64,000 nt of DNA from Arthrobacter alpinus (GCF_900105965.1 NZ_FNTV01000002.1:310001-374000); one strand, 5' to 3'; counted from the first letter of the stretch, positions 8,776-18,521 are shown. Program-made: numbers and translations. The notes: generated by a model not told the origin, from the letters alone.

Positions 8776-10605
8776 CTAGAAAGGCCAAACCACCGGCACC
8801 CAGAACACTCCAATGGCTAGGTAAAGAGCCATGATGACGATGCCAAACTTCCAGTAGTCGCCAAATCTGTATCCGGCCGGGCGCATGATCATCATATTGG
8901 CCGGGGTGGCGATGGGTGTGAGCAGGGCGGCCGAGGATGCCACGCTGACACACATCAGAACTGTGATCGGCGACATGCCAGTTTCTGCGGCAACAGACAA
9001 TGAAATAGGGATGATGATCAGGGCCGTTGCTGTGTTGCTGATGAGTTGGCCCAGAGCGGCTGTCACCACAAAAATGCCGAGCAGAAGCAGGTACGGGCTG
9101 CTGCCGCCGGTGAGGTAGACGATGCCATCGGCCAGCATCTTGGCGGTGCCGGTCTGGGTGATGGCGGCCGAGAGCGGAATCATGCCGCCCACGAGGATCA
9201 GGGTCTGCCATGCCATGGATCGGTGTGCCTGGCCGATGGTGACCACGCGGGCCAAGACCATGGCCATGGCCGCCAGCAATGCCGCAACGGCCGCGGGGAC
9301 AATGTTGGTTGTCATCATGACGACCATGACAGCAAGGATGCCGAGGGCGGGAAAGGCTCCCGGGCCCAGGGGCACAGTCTGGCGCCGGATTGCGTCGGGG
9401 GAATCCACCAACAACACATTGTGGTCCCGGGTGTGCTGATCCAGTGCTTTCCAGCTGCCCTGGAGAAGGAGGGTGTCTCCAGCTTTGACCTCAGAAATCT
9501 GTGTGGTGACTTGGTTGGTGATGGCAGCCTGGCCAGCACGGTGGTGGGCCAGCACCACCAGGGAACCGCTCTTGGTGATCATGCCTGGGTAGACACTGGT
9601 GTCGATCAAATTTGAGCGCGGGGCCACCAAAACCTCAACAACCCCGAATGACTTGCTCACCAAACCACAGGCGACTTCACTTCCTTTGGTGGTTTCCACA
9701 ACCATTTCGTGTTCGATGGCAAAATCGGCAATGTCCCTGGCCGTGCCCCGCACCACCAGAAAGCTGCCAGCCGCCAGCACCTCTGAGGGTAGCGGCTTAC
9801 CGGCCGCATTTTGGACGCTGAGCAGGTGCACCCCGCCGCGGGTGGCGGGCAGCAGCCCGGCAATCTTGTCACCAACCTGGGCGCTTCCCGCCGGCACCAG
9901 CAGACGCACCAGCTCATGCTCGGCTGGCCAGTAGTGGCCTAACAGAACACGGGGATGATCACTCAGGTCCTTGGGCACCGTCTCGGGAACCCGTTGCGGC
10001 AGCAACTTCGGACCGATGTAGATGGCAATCACAATGGTTCCAACGAGCAACGGCAGCCCCACCAGGGCAAATTCAAAGAATCCGATGCCTTTCCCGGTGG
10101 TGTCGATGGCAGCCTCGAGGATGAGGATGTTCACGGGTGAACCGGTCAGCACCAGAAGGGATCCAGCATGCGCGGCAAAGGCCATGGGCATGAGCAGCTG
10201 GCCAGGTTCCCTGCCCAGGCGCACCGCCAACACCACCACCATGGGAAGCAGGGCCGCCACGGCCCCGTTGACACTGATCACGGCCGTAAGCAGAGCGGTA
10301 AACACCATGATGAGGGCAATCAGTCGTGGCCTGCTGTCACCTGCGAACCGCACCAGCAAACCGCCCATCCAGGTGGTGATTCCGGCGGAATCAACGGCCT
10401 CCGCCACCACAAAGAGCGCGGCAATGAGAACGACCGTTTGGGAGCCAAAACCTGAGAATGCTTCGTCAATACTTATGATTCCGGTAGAAAAGAGCATCAA
10501 AGCGACCCCAATGGCCACTATTTCCACCGAAATCTTGTTCCACACAAAAATGGCCACGGTGGCTGCCAAGATCAGGAGCATAAGCACAGGTTCGGTCATA
10601 TCCAA
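8776..10605 (-). CDS. SLC13-type permease with two central TrkA-C domains
   Basis: A 609-residue membrane protein. Two hydrophobic halves of about five to six segments each (residues 1-200 and 420-609) flank a soluble centre with two RCK_C/TrkA-C-like modules (VRLLVPAGSAQVGDKIAGLLP and VEVLVAPRSNLIDTSVYPG). The symporter half-motifs are visible: AHAGSLLVLTGSPVNILI in the first half and SNTATALIIIPI plus LLTPIATPANMMI in the second. This is the layout of the SLC13 permeases, which move sulfate, dicarboxylates or related anions. The substrate is not predictable from sequence. No co-transcribed gene is evident. Confidence 0.9.
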   Translation of the reverse strand: MDMTEPVLMLLILAATVAIFVWNKISVEIVAIGVALMLFSTGIISIDEAFSGFGSQTVVLIAALFVVAEAVDSAGITTWMGGLLVRFAGDSRPRLIALIMVFTALLTAVISVNGAVAALLPMVVVLAVRLGREPGQLLMPMAFAAHAGSLLVLTGSPVNILILEAAIDTTGKGIGFFEFALVGLPLLVGTIVIAIYIGPKLLPQRVPETVPKDLSDHPRVLLGHYWPAEHELVRLLVPAGSAQVGDKIAGLLPATRGGVHLLSVQNAAGKPLPSEVLAAGSFLVVRGTARDIADFAIEHEMVVETTKGSEVACGLVSKSFGVVEVLVAPRSNLIDTSVYPGMITKSGSLVVLAHHRAGQAAITNQVTTQISEVKAGDTLLLQGSWKALDQHTRDHNVLLVDSPDAIRRQTVPLGPGAFPALGILAVMVVMMTTNIVPAAVAALLAAMAMVLARVVTIGQAHRSMAWQTLILVGGMIPLSAAITQTGTAKMLADGIVYLTGGSSPYLLLLGIFVVTAALGQLISNTATALIIIPISLSVAAETGMSPITVLMCVSVASSAALLTPIATPANMMIMRPAGYRFGDYWKFGIVIMALYLAIGVFWVPVVWPF

Positions 10606-10721
10606 ATTCCAATGTTCGGCTTCATGAACGACAGTTGTGGCTGCTTGTCATAGGAACATCCTTGAACGACTTGGCAGATCCAACTCGGTGGGGCTGTTGC
10701 GGTGACGAACCAGTCCGAGGG

Positions 10722-12215
10722 TCAGCTCTGCCCGGGGGAACGGAATCTCAGAGCCAGTTCGATCAACAATCGGGTGCCAAAGGCCGTGGGACCGCGCGGG
10801 ATCCACCTGCTGGCCGCGGGAGCCTGCGCCGTGCCTGCGATGTCAATGTGGGCCCAAGGCGTCCCCGCCACAAATTCCTGCAAGAACAGCCCAGCTGTGA
10901 TCGCACCAGCGTTCACCCCGCCAATATTCTTGATGTCGGCGATGTCTGAGTCGAGGTCGGCGCGCAGGCGCGGCGGCAATGGCAGCCGCCATACTTGCTC
11001 ATCTGTGGCCGCTGCCGCGGCCTCGACCTGTGCCAGGATGTCTTCATTGTTGCCCATCAGGCCTGCAATTTCGGTGCCGAAGGTGCGGAGGCAGGCACCT
11101 GTGAGCGTGGCAATGTCGACGATGGCGTCCGCACCCGCTTCCACTGCCAAAACAAGTGCGTCGGACATGACAAGGCGACCCTCAGCGTCGGTATTGAGCA
11201 CCTCTACAGTCTTGCCTCCACGGGTCACCAGTACGTCACCCAGCTGCATGGCCGAACCCGACGGCATGTTGTCCGTGCACATCAGGTATGCCGTAATCTC
11301 GGCGGGGCAGCCGAGAGCGGCAAGGGTTGTCATCGCCCCGAGGATGTCGGCCGCACCCGTCATGTCGTTTTTCATCTGGGAATGCGACAAATCCCCCGGC
11401 TTGAGGCTGATGCCGCCGGAGTCATACATGATGCCTTTGCCCACCAGTCCGAGGTGCCCCGCCGGTGTCCCCTCTGGCAGGTAATGCATCACGACCATGC
11501 GGGGCGGTTCCGCCGAACCCTTGTTCACACCCAGCAGCCCACCGCAGCCGAGCTCCACCAACGCCTCCTTGTCGAAGACCTCAACGTCGAAGCCGAACTC
11601 TTCCCCGAGGGACACGGCAACCTCCGCCATCCGCGTCGCGGTAAGCATCTCCGCCGGGGCCGTGGCAAGGTCGCGTGCAAGCATAGCTGCGCGTGCGGTG
11701 ACCCGGCCACGCTCGGCGCCCGATTGCGCGGCGGCCACCTCCGCTTCCTCGACGATAAGCACAAGTTTCTCGACTGGAACGCTGGCCGCCGGTGTAGTCC
11801 GAAGGTCAAAGTGGTAACGTGCCAGCAACACCCCCTCGACGATCGCGGCCGCAGCATCACTGATGTTGAGATCCGGAACATGTTCAAGGTGAACCGCCAG
11901 GCGTCCGGCCTTGCCTGTTGCAACTGAGAAAGCCGCGACAGCGTCGCGGATCCCGGCAACTGTCAACGAGCTAGCCTCCCCGATCCCGGTAGCAACGACG
12001 GTGACCGGATTCTTGGGAAGCGTGAGGACGGCACCGATCTTGGCCTCGAATCCTGCACGGGAGAGCGTCGCGGCGTCGATGCCCAGCGCCTCATGGACCA
12101 GTCCGTCGGTCAGCACCGGTACACAGATGGCATCGACATCCGGCGCCACGCTGGTGACCACTTGCACGGCAAATTTTGTCGCGTGGGAGGGGATAACACT
12201 GGCGGCGGAATTCAT
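10722..12215 (-). CDS. pepA: leucyl aminopeptidase, M17 family
   Basis: A 497-residue cytosolic aminopeptidase that removes N-terminal residues from short peptides using two metal ions. The M17 signature NTDAEGRL and the metal-binding GKGIMYDSGGISLKPGD segment are intact, with MKNDMTGAADILGAM between them. The length matches PepA (about 500 residues). The start at 12215 is preceded by GAGAAAGG at good spacing; an in-frame ATG at 12251 would overlap nothing useful. It follows the AbgT transporter gene by 37 bases and is probably co-transcribed, suggesting uptake of a dipeptide-like compound and its hydrolysis. Confidence 0.93.
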   Translation of the reverse strand: MNSAASVIPSHATKFAVQVVTSVAPDVDAICVPVLTDGLVHEALGIDAATLSRAGFEAKIGAVLTLPKNPVTVVATGIGEASSLTVAGIRDAVAAFSVATGKAGRLAVHLEHVPDLNISDAAAAIVEGVLLARYHFDLRTTPAASVPVEKLVLIVEEAEVAAAQSGAERGRVTARAAMLARDLATAPAEMLTATRMAEVAVSLGEEFGFDVEVFDKEALVELGCGGLLGVNKGSAEPPRMVVMHYLPEGTPAGHLGLVGKGIMYDSGGISLKPGDLSHSQMKNDMTGAADILGAMTTLAALGCPAEITAYLMCTDNMPSGSAMQLGDVLVTRGGKTVEVLNTDAEGRLVMSDALVLAVEAGADAIVDIATLTGACLRTFGTEIAGLMGNNEDILAQVEAAAAATDEQVWRLPLPPRLRADLDSDIADIKNIGGVNAGAITAGLFLQEFVAGTPWAHIDIAGTAQAPAASRWIPRGPTAFGTRLLIELALRFRSPGQS

Positions 12216-12252
12216 GGTTTGCAAGCCTTTCTCAGGGTTAGAGCGGTACATT

Positions 12253-13947
12253 TTACAAGTTCACGGGCGCGCCAGGCCCCCACGGTATGCCCAACAGGAA
12301 CCAGGCAGCGAAGATCCCAATCCAAGCGACCAAAATCCAGAGCGCGTAAGGGATCATCAAGGCGATCACTGTGCCGATACCAGCGTCCTTCTTATAGCGT
12401 TGAGCAATCGTGACGATGAAAGGCATGTAGACCATCAAGGGTGTGAGCACATTCATGGGCGAATCGCCCACCCGGTAGGCGGCGAGCAGTGTTTGGGGGG
12501 CGACGTCCAGCGAGGCGAAAATAGGCAGGAATATCGGGGCGAAGATGGCCCACTTTGGCACCAATCCAGGAAGAATGATGTCCAGCAAAAAGATCACCAG
12601 GATGAACGCGATCAGCAACAACACTGCCGGGATGCTGGCACGTTCCAGAAGTTGGGCCGCTTCGACGGCGGCAATCGTGGGCAGGTTAGTCCAGTTGAAC
12701 AGGGCAATGAACTGGGCGATCATCAAGAACATGACCAGCAGTCCGCCAAGGCTGGCGAATGTCTTTGAGATCGCCCCGACCACCTCGTCACCGCCACGCA
12801 GGGTCTTGGCCCCAATTCCATAAAAGATGCCGCAGATCAAGAATGCCAACGAGATGGTGAAGATCAGGCTAGCCATGAACGGCGTCGCCCCGATCAGCTC
12901 CCCCGTCTCCGTGTCACGGAGAGGCGCGCCAGGCGGCAGGGATATTGCCAGCACACCGACAACGACGACGACAAAAGACCAGAGAGCGAACCGGAGGCCG
13001 CGAGTCTCGGCCGCCGCATCAATATCTCCTTTCGCGCCTGCCGCGAGAGGATCGGACATCTCGTACTTGCCCAGACGAGGTTCCACAATCCTTACGGTCA
13101 CAAGAACAGCCACGAGCGCAAGCACCACCGAACACACGATGCCGAAGTAAAAATTGGCTGTAACCGCCAGTGGCTGCGCCCCAATATTCCCCAAAGCTTC
13201 ATTGGTGATCTCGGTCATCATCGAGTCGGTCGGGGTAATGAGCAGATTCACGCCAAAGATCGCACCAACGCCGGCAAATGCCGCGGCCATCCCGGCAAGC
13301 GGGTGACGACCAACCGACAAGAAAGCAGCAGCGGACAGTGGAATCAAGATCAGGTATCCCGCGTCGGAAGCTACTGAGGAAATCACACCAACAAATATCA
13401 AGATGAAAGCCAGCGACCAACGCGGGGCCACATTCACAATCCTTCGAATCAGTGCCGCCATCAGGCCTGCATGCTCGGCGACGCCGACACCACCCATGGC
13501 AATAAGCACCACGGCAACAACACTAAACGCCGCAAAGTTGTCGACGAAAGAGGAAAAGAAAACTTGCACACCATCGGCTGAGAGGAGACTACGGGCTGCG
13601 AAAGTCTGTTCGCTGACCGTGTAGTCCGGGAGCGTCACTGCAAGACCAGTTGAGGTGTCAAATGGGACGAGGGTGCCACCGAGCGAGTCGTTGAGTTGCT
13701 GTAGCTGCTCGGTAGGGACCGGGGTCATGACAGTGTCGGTCACCTTGACGTTCGCCCACGACAATATTGCAGACATGACCGCGACGAACGCAATCAGGTA
13801 CACAAACATGATGGTCGGGTTCGGGATCTTGTTGCCCAACCGCTCAATTGAATTCAGAAACCGACTGGATTCATTGCCTTCGCCAGCATCTTTTAGCTTG
13901 GTCTTTTTACTCGGTTTTGCCGAGCTGCTTGCTCCACTAGATTCCAC
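12253..13947 (-). CDS. AbgT-family transporter (p-aminobenzoyl-glutamate type)
   Basis: A 564-residue membrane transporter starting at a GTG at 13947 with AGGGG upstream. After a charged N-terminus of about 45 residues come about 12 hydrophobic segments with family landmarks NPTIMFVYLIAFVAV, GVGVAEHAGLMAALI, ASDAGYLILIPL and GDSPMNVLTPLMVYMPF. AbgT proteins import p-aminobenzoyl-glutamate, and some export sulfonamides. The neighbouring aminopeptidase gene fits a scavenging role for an aminoacyl or glutamate conjugate. The family is usually about 510 residues, so the N-terminus is somewhat extended; a start further upstream is possible but not supported. Confidence 0.88.
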   Translation of the reverse strand: MESSGASSSAKPSKKTKLKDAGEGNESSRFLNSIERLGNKIPNPTIMFVYLIAFVAVMSAILSWANVKVTDTVMTPVPTEQLQQLNDSLGGTLVPFDTSTGLAVTLPDYTVSEQTFAARSLLSADGVQVFFSSFVDNFAAFSVVAVVLIAMGGVGVAEHAGLMAALIRRIVNVAPRWSLAFILIFVGVISSVASDAGYLILIPLSAAAFLSVGRHPLAGMAAAFAGVGAIFGVNLLITPTDSMMTEITNEALGNIGAQPLAVTANFYFGIVCSVVLALVAVLVTVRIVEPRLGKYEMSDPLAAGAKGDIDAAAETRGLRFALWSFVVVVVGVLAISLPPGAPLRDTETGELIGATPFMASLIFTISLAFLICGIFYGIGAKTLRGGDEVVGAISKTFASLGGLLVMFLMIAQFIALFNWTNLPTIAAVEAAQLLERASIPAVLLLIAFILVIFLLDIILPGLVPKWAIFAPIFLPIFASLDVAPQTLLAAYRVGDSPMNVLTPLMVYMPFIVTIAQRYKKDAGIGTVIALMIPYALWILVAWIGIFAAWFLLGIPWGPGAPVNL

Positions 13948-14617
13948 GGATGACCCCTGACAATGTTGAAAGCGCCATTGGAACTGCCGACACTTAGTCG
14001 GTTCTGCCCCTTTCCTGCTTAGCATAGGAGCGCATGAAGTCAGATACAAGAAGCCCTTTGCAGACGCTGAAAAGAATTCCCGCGCAAAACGTCCCCACCA
14101 GCTACTGTGGCCCCTGATTATTCCTGTGGAATGACGGGCCAACAGAAATTGCCTGCTGCAGTCCGCAGTCACCTTGAAATTTCAGCGCCCGGGGGCACTG
14201 GATCATCGTTTATAGGTGTCCTTGGGCCTGGCCGAGGTCGGGGATTCCCGAGTTCTCGGTGTGGCAGATACGGAGGTACTTCAAGGTCTCTTTGAAGTGG
14301 CGACCACCAAGTTTCCAACTTCAAAAGCGACCTCGACACGACCGACTATATTTTCTGCAGTATCTCAGACGATGCGCCTGCTCGGGACTGCCTCGGGCTT
14401 CCAGGTCCCCGCAGGCTCCGTGAGCACTGTTGACCGTAATCTTGTTGATAGTCCCCAAAAAAGAGGTTCATAGGGACTATCCAAAAGGCCCTTGTATGGT
14501 TTGAGCCAAGCAATAATCTGCTTTAGCGGCCGAAAAAGGCCGGGCGAGGTCACGCTTCAGGCAACGTTTGATTTTACGGTAGGTGCGTCCCTCGGAAGTG
14601 CGACGATCAAAGCACGG
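13948..14617. other. gene-free stretch upstream of the abgT-pepA operon
   Basis: About 670 bases. The left part should hold the promoter of the leftward transporter operon. An 8-base inverted repeat (ATAGTCCC...GGGACTAT near 14450-14482) is visible. No protein family was recognised in any frame; probably decayed DNA next to the IS110 fragment at 14.6 kb. Confidence 0.4.
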
Positions 14618-14803
14618 TTAGGTTTCATGTTCTAATATCAACCGAATTCTAGCCACTGTTTCGCAAGCCATGTTCTGCTGACGGTCGCCACCGCGGTTCA
14701 TCCGATGAAGCTTAGTAGTACCCGCGGAAGCTCCCCTCGCTGACTGACCGGCGAGGGGTACGAAGGCTGCTTCGGCACAAACCCGTCCGTGATTCGGGGA
14801 CAA
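14618..14803 (-). pseudogene. IS110 transposase C-terminal fragment
   Basis: A 61-residue frame with PLAGQSARGASAGTTKLH followed by RMNRGGDRQQN. It aligns with the C-terminal domain of the intact transposase at 5738-7021 (ASSGKTSRHRLNRGGDRDAN). The N-terminal catalytic domain and the rest of the C-terminus are absent, so this is a relic of the same transposase subfamily. Confidence 0.7.
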
Positions 14804-15088
14804 TACCTACGGTGACTGGCCCTTACCGAGTTGGGACAGCATGCCTGATCCTAAGCGGTCATCCAAGCTTTCCAGTTCTGCTTCGCTTTCCTTCTCAAGT
14901 GACGTGGCCGCCTGGATGGACTTTTGCTAAGTCGACAGCTACAGCGCGGGTAATGCGCTTTTCGACATTGTCATGCGCGCAGATACGCCAGCTGCTGATG
15001 TCCTTCACTTGAGCATCGGAGAGAGCTTTTGGGAAACAAACCCTCGGCCAACCTGATGCACCAATGCGTTCAATGCGTTGTAGGAGCA

Positions 15089-15300
15089 TGCGCGGAAAAT
15101 GCGGCGATGGAATCGTTCTTCTCTCTCCGGCAGAAGAACGTCATGAATCGCCCACCATGGGCACGCCGTCAGGAGCCACGGGCCGGCTATCACCATCTGG
15201 ATCGAAAAGAGTACCACCGCCGGCGAAGGCAAGACGGCTGGAAAAACTCGCATCCATTGAACATGGAAAAATCAACCGGACCGCATCATCAGAAACCTGA
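15089..15300 (+). pseudogene. IS3-family transposase (OrfB) C-terminal relic
   Basis: Shows the end of an IS3 integrase domain. CAENAAMESFFSL carries the DNAxxESFF-like catalytic Glu region, followed by RQKNVMNRPPWARRQE. A second frame contains RRLEKLASIEH, corresponding to the usual terminal RRRLGxLTPxEYE. At least one frameshift lies near 15180. No other part of the element was recognised. Confidence 0.7.
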
Positions 15301-15406
15301 CCCCCCGAGTCAATAACAGCCGGAGCAGAACCGGGAGTGGCGCCTATAGCCTGTGCCTGCTGGCGACGGGGCTGATCGTTTCAGCTACGACTGAACGGTG
15401 ATGCTC

Positions 15407-15454
15407 AAAGCAACAGCCCACCTTGTCTTTTCGGATAAGGTGGGCTGTTGCTTT
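15407..15454. terminator. strong bidirectional hairpin terminator
   Basis: An 18-base perfect inverted repeat (AAAGCAACAGCCCACCTT and its complement) around a 12-base loop, with T runs on both strands outside the stem. It separates the IS3 relic from the leftward gene at 15531-15908 and can end transcription from either side. Confidence 0.9.
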
Positions 15455-15530
15455 TAGTGGGGTCTTACTGGCTCTCAACGTGGCGTAAATCTAAAGAGGC
15501 CAGTCCCAGCAGGTGACGAGGCGAGCTTCT

Positions 15531-15908
15531 TTAGGCCAATGCTTTTGCCTTCAGTGCTACAAACTCATTGGCATCAATAGTGCCTTCATCGAGCAGGGCT
15601 TTGGCTGCCGCAATCTGCTCAGCCGGGCTCAATGGACGAGCGACCTCACGAATGTAGGTTTCTGCCTCATGCTGAGCCGTCTGGACGGCGTTTACTTGGC
15701 GTTGTGCCATGCCTTCGCCGCGAACAATGAGGTAGACAAGCGCTGTAAGGAGGGGCAACACCAGCAGGAAGAAGATCCATGCAGCTTTGACCCAACCCTT
15801 CTGCGTCTGGTCCCGGAAGATGTCCCCGACGATCTGGAAGAGCAAGATCAGATAGGACAGAAAGAGGAAGAAGACAACAATTGACCACAGTGTTTCCCAA
15901 AAATTCAT
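15531..15908 (-). CDS. membrane protein with PLDc_N-like and SHOCT domains
   Basis: A 125-residue protein with two hydrophobic segments at about residues 8-28 and 42-62, in the pattern of the PLDc_N (phospholipase-D nuclease N-terminal) module (FRDQTQKGWVKAAWIFFLLVLP). A short linker leads to a C-terminal SHOCT motif (SPAEQIAAAKALLDEGTID) at about 93-125. Such proteins are common in actinobacteria and probably oligomerise at the membrane; no enzymatic domain is present. GAGG precedes the start. It is monocistronic and ends next to the strong hairpin at 15407-15454. The function is unknown. Confidence 0.85.
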   Translation of the reverse strand: MNFWETLWSIVVFFLFLSYLILLFQIVGDIFRDQTQKGWVKAAWIFFLLVLPLLTALVYLIVRGEGMAQRQVNAVQTAQHEAETYIREVARPLSPAEQIAAAKALLDEGTIDANEFVALKAKALA

Positions 15909-16729
15909 TTCAAGACCTCACAGTTTCTATGGGTAGTTTTGGCGGGAGAATGTTCACAGTGGCTGCCAATATTCTCAGGTGACAAGTCATGCCCCCGAGC
16001 GCAATTCTACTCAGTCCGGAACACATCATGGTGGGGTCTAATCTATTCTTTTTGCGTCACCGGCCGGATACAACGTGAAATGGATAATTTACAAAGAGTG
16101 CGATCGCTATGTGAAACAGGCTCTCTTTGCCGGTCTGCCGGTGCGGGAGTGTCGTCTACAAATTGTGCAAGCCACGTCCGCCAGCTAATAGAGGAGACTT
16201 TTGAATACAGAACCGCGCTTGATCTTCAGGTAAAGCGAGGCACCGTTTTGGGCAGCCCCGCTGATCCTTTGTTTTCCCGACTACTAGCCAGCTGAATCAA
16301 TGGCTGAGTAGTTGTTGTGCTCAATGATGGAGACACCCGGGACCGTGCCGATTGTGCGGTTGACAGGACGCGCCATGTTGAACATCAGATCCGACAGTGA
16401 TTGTTTGCTATAGAACGAGTCAATTACGTTGAAAACTTCGAAGTATTCCGCGCCGAAACCCGAAATATATAGTTCGGGCCAATCTGTTTTTGCATGTCAA
16501 CGAGCAAGTTAGGCGACCAATTGCCGATCGATACCGTCTCGGGGCATCCATCCGAAGTCGGCTCTGCAGCATCACCTCGAGCCGTAGCTCGCAGATATAG
16601 AGGGCCCGGATCGCTCAGATCTCCTACTTTTGATTCTGATTCTCAGGCCGGGCGCGGGGCATTGTTTGACTGGATGGAGGAGGCTTGCGGGGTCCATGAG
16701 CTGGGACCAGCAACGTTCTCCAACACCAA
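15909..16729. other. 820-base stretch with no supportable gene
   Basis: Only short overlapping frames without family features, poor codon use and no good ribosome sites were seen. It probably contains the promoter of the SHOCT gene at its left end and otherwise decayed sequence. Confidence 0.4.
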
Positions 16730-17212
16730 TTAGCATCCGTTGGGGAACACATCATCTCCACTCATGGCTTCACCGCCGACTCCGCGACCAGCAAGCATGG
16801 CCATCACGTCTTGTGCGATGATTCTGGCGCGCACTCGGCGCGCACCTGGCCAACCGTCAGTTTCCAGGGCTGCTCGTTCTTGAACGTTGTTGAGGGCGTG
16901 CCCGGGCCCTGTGGTGAGCCGCTGGGGAAGGCGTTGGTCGATTTTCGCAGCCACCGCATCCACAAGACTGACATTGACTGATGGGACTTCTATATATCCG
17001 GCACTGACCAAAACATCAGCCACGTGGGCCGTGTGCGGATCCCTGGAGTTGTGGTGATCAGTGTTTGCGATGAGTGTGTCGCCGCAATTGCACCGCAGCT
17101 CGCGCCCACCCTGGTCAAGGCTCTGGAGAAGGTGGGCAGACAAAAGCTCGCGCAAGAGCCCGCTCCCTACTTCAAGTTCTGTTGGTCGTTCGTTAGGCGA
17201 TAGATCGCTCAT
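16730..17212 (-). CDS. hypothetical protein, phage/accessory type
   Basis: A 160-residue protein of unknown family. The N-terminal half contains a CNCGD motif and HTAHVADVLVSAGYIEV, a pattern seen in small actinophage proteins with Cys/His clusters (Cys-x-Cys, then two or three His). The C-terminal half is rich in Arg/Ala/Gly with no clear fold. GAAGG precedes the ATG at 17212. No phage structural genes are nearby, so prophage origin is only a suggestion. Confidence 0.45.
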   Translation of the reverse strand: MSDLSPNERPTELEVGSGLLRELLSAHLLQSLDQGGRELRCNCGDTLIANTDHHNSRDPHTAHVADVLVSAGYIEVPSVNVSLVDAVAAKIDQRLPQRLTTGPGHALNNVQERAALETDGWPGARRVRARIIAQDVMAMLAGRGVGGEAMSGDDVFPNGC

Positions 17213-17371
17213 GGGTTTAGCCTTCGTTCTAAGTCTGCTGCGCCTAAGAGAGTCGAAGCAAAGTGAGAGGGGAAGCCTCCCCTAGCGCCAGCAATGTACG
17301 GCACAGGAAACACTCCACAATGTTTATGAGGGGAAAATACGGAAATTATGATGTGACCATCGAGAAGGCTC

Positions 17372-17485
17372 ATGAGTCAAAACAATCCGCCTGACTTTCG
17401 CTCCGAAATGGGTAACCGAACCTTGGGTCAGGTCAGAGAGGCAAAGAGTCCCGGGCAGTCCCGATCGCCATCTCAAAACTCGTGA
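17372..17485 (+). CDS. possible 37-residue small ORF
   Basis: A 38-codon frame beginning MSQNNPPDFRSEMGNRTLGQ, hydrophilic and charged, in an otherwise empty 300-base gap. Upstream GAGAAGG is a possible ribosome site. No family was recognised, and the 3' end lies 30 bases before the convergent surface protein gene. Weak evidence only. Confidence 0.2.
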   Translation: MSQNNPPDFRSEMGNRTLGQVREAKSPGQSRSPSQNS

Positions 17486-17515
17486 TGGCAACGACTTCCT
17501 AGATCTTCTACCTAA

Positions 17516-17950
17516 CTATTCGAGAGTCTTCTTGCGTCGGCGAAGCACATTCAACACAGCTCCTAACAGAACCAATACCCCGGCGCCTAGAACGGCAAAC
17601 CCGAGACTAGACCCTCTCTGCAACGTTTGCTTCCGCTTAGCGGGTACTTCAGCACTATCACCGAGACTGTGAGCCACCTCGTTAGCGTGAACAGGTGGAG
17701 ACACCGGAACTAGGATCAGCATCGGTTCAGACACCCATCTGATTGCGTCGACTCTGACCGGGAAGTCAACAGCGTCTGAGTCCGGCTGTCGGGTAATCTC
17801 TCCCCCAGCGATCATATTTACGCTTGCGGCTGACGCTGTAGGTGCAAGCCCAATAGCCCCTGCCATCAGGGAAGCGATCATTACAAGGGCTAGGAGCACT
17901 CTTTGCACCGCGATAGGTCGGTGCAGCGCACCGACGTCTGTTCGTTTCAT
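17516..17950 (-). CDS. small exported, membrane-anchored protein
   Basis: A 144-residue protein starting MKRTDVGALHRP. A signal peptide (LLALVMIASLMAGAIGL, then ASAAS) ends at about residue 38. A short extracellular region of about 70 residues follows, then one transmembrane helix (GFAVLGAGVLVLLGAVL) and a basic RRRKK tail. That order is like a sortase substrate, but no LPxTG-type motif precedes the helix (KRKQTLQRGSSLG). The open frame extends upstream of 17950 without conserved features. It is divergent from the first copy of the A-B-C-D cassette. A surface or sensor role is plausible but unproven. Confidence 0.6.
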   Translation of the reverse strand: MKRTDVGALHRPIAVQRVLLALVMIASLMAGAIGLAPTASAASVNMIAGGEITRQPDSDAVDFPVRVDAIRWVSEPMLILVPVSPPVHANEVAHSLGDSAEVPAKRKQTLQRGSSLGFAVLGAGVLVLLGAVLNVLRRRKKTLE

Positions 17951-18368
17951 CAATCTGCCCAAATCTAGAAGTTTCCGTAGTGGGTCCACACCGTCCGATT
18001 CGAAGGCGAAGCAGAGCTGTGCAGGAGTAAAGTGCTGTCCCGTCCCTCTGAAGACCGAACAGGTTGGAAGAAGAAAACACCTGACATACCTACAGAGTGC
18101 ACAGAGAACCATTTCATGACGTGAGATTCCCGGGCCTCGGGTCCAGAAAAGCATCCCCAACGAAGTTCTAGTGTCGTTTTGCCCGCCTCCGGTGTAAGGA
18201 AATTAAACTCTTTGCCGTCATAAAAAGGCGTGTGGGCGCTCAATATGAGTGTGTGGTTGTTTGGCTAGCCGCGTCCGTCACCGGGCGGAAAAGGTTGCAC
18301 ATAATCTGTCCCGGCTGAGATTTGACCAGTTGCACGCACGATTCAATGTGCCTAGAGGAATGATGAAA

Positions 18369-18521
18369 ATGCATACGGAAATGCTGCGTTTTGCGGTTAC
18401 CGTCCATGACGCAGGTGAATTGGCACGTCTTATGGGTGGTTCGGTTTTGTTGACGGCCGCCGTGGTCATCGCGGTAGGTTTCAGGCGCCAAAAGCGTCGC
18501 CGGGATTTGAAAGGGGACTAG
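18369..18521 (+). CDS. 50-residue single-transmembrane peptide
   Basis: A small frame (start at 18369, AGAGGA nine bases upstream; starts at 18360 and 18363 are also possible). It encodes a short hydrophilic N-terminus, one helix (MGGSVLLTAAVVIAVGF) and a basic RRQKRRR tail. Its stop codon directly abuts the ATG of the next gene (TAGATG), so the two are translationally coupled. The helix plus Arg tail resembles the C-terminal end of a pilin or sortase. It may be the relic of a larger surface gene that preceded cassette A-B-C-D, as the sortase precedes the second copy. Confidence 0.5.
   Translation: MHTEMLRFAVTVHDAGELARLMGGSVLLTAAVVIAVGFRRQKRRRDLKGD

Noticed and set aside
9046..9615. 189-residue plus-strand frame and similar long frames opposite the SLC13 gene
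   Set aside because: Antisense to a clearly coding membrane protein gene, of low-complexity His/Gly/Gln composition and without ribosome site or family features.
10995..11927. 310-residue plus-strand frame opposite pepA
   Set aside because: Shadow of the well-supported aminopeptidase frame caused by high G+C; no recognisable protein features.
16494..16821. Short plus-strand frames near 16.5-16.8 kb
   Set aside because: No family features, poor ribosome sites, partly overlapping the hypothetical gene at 16730-17212.
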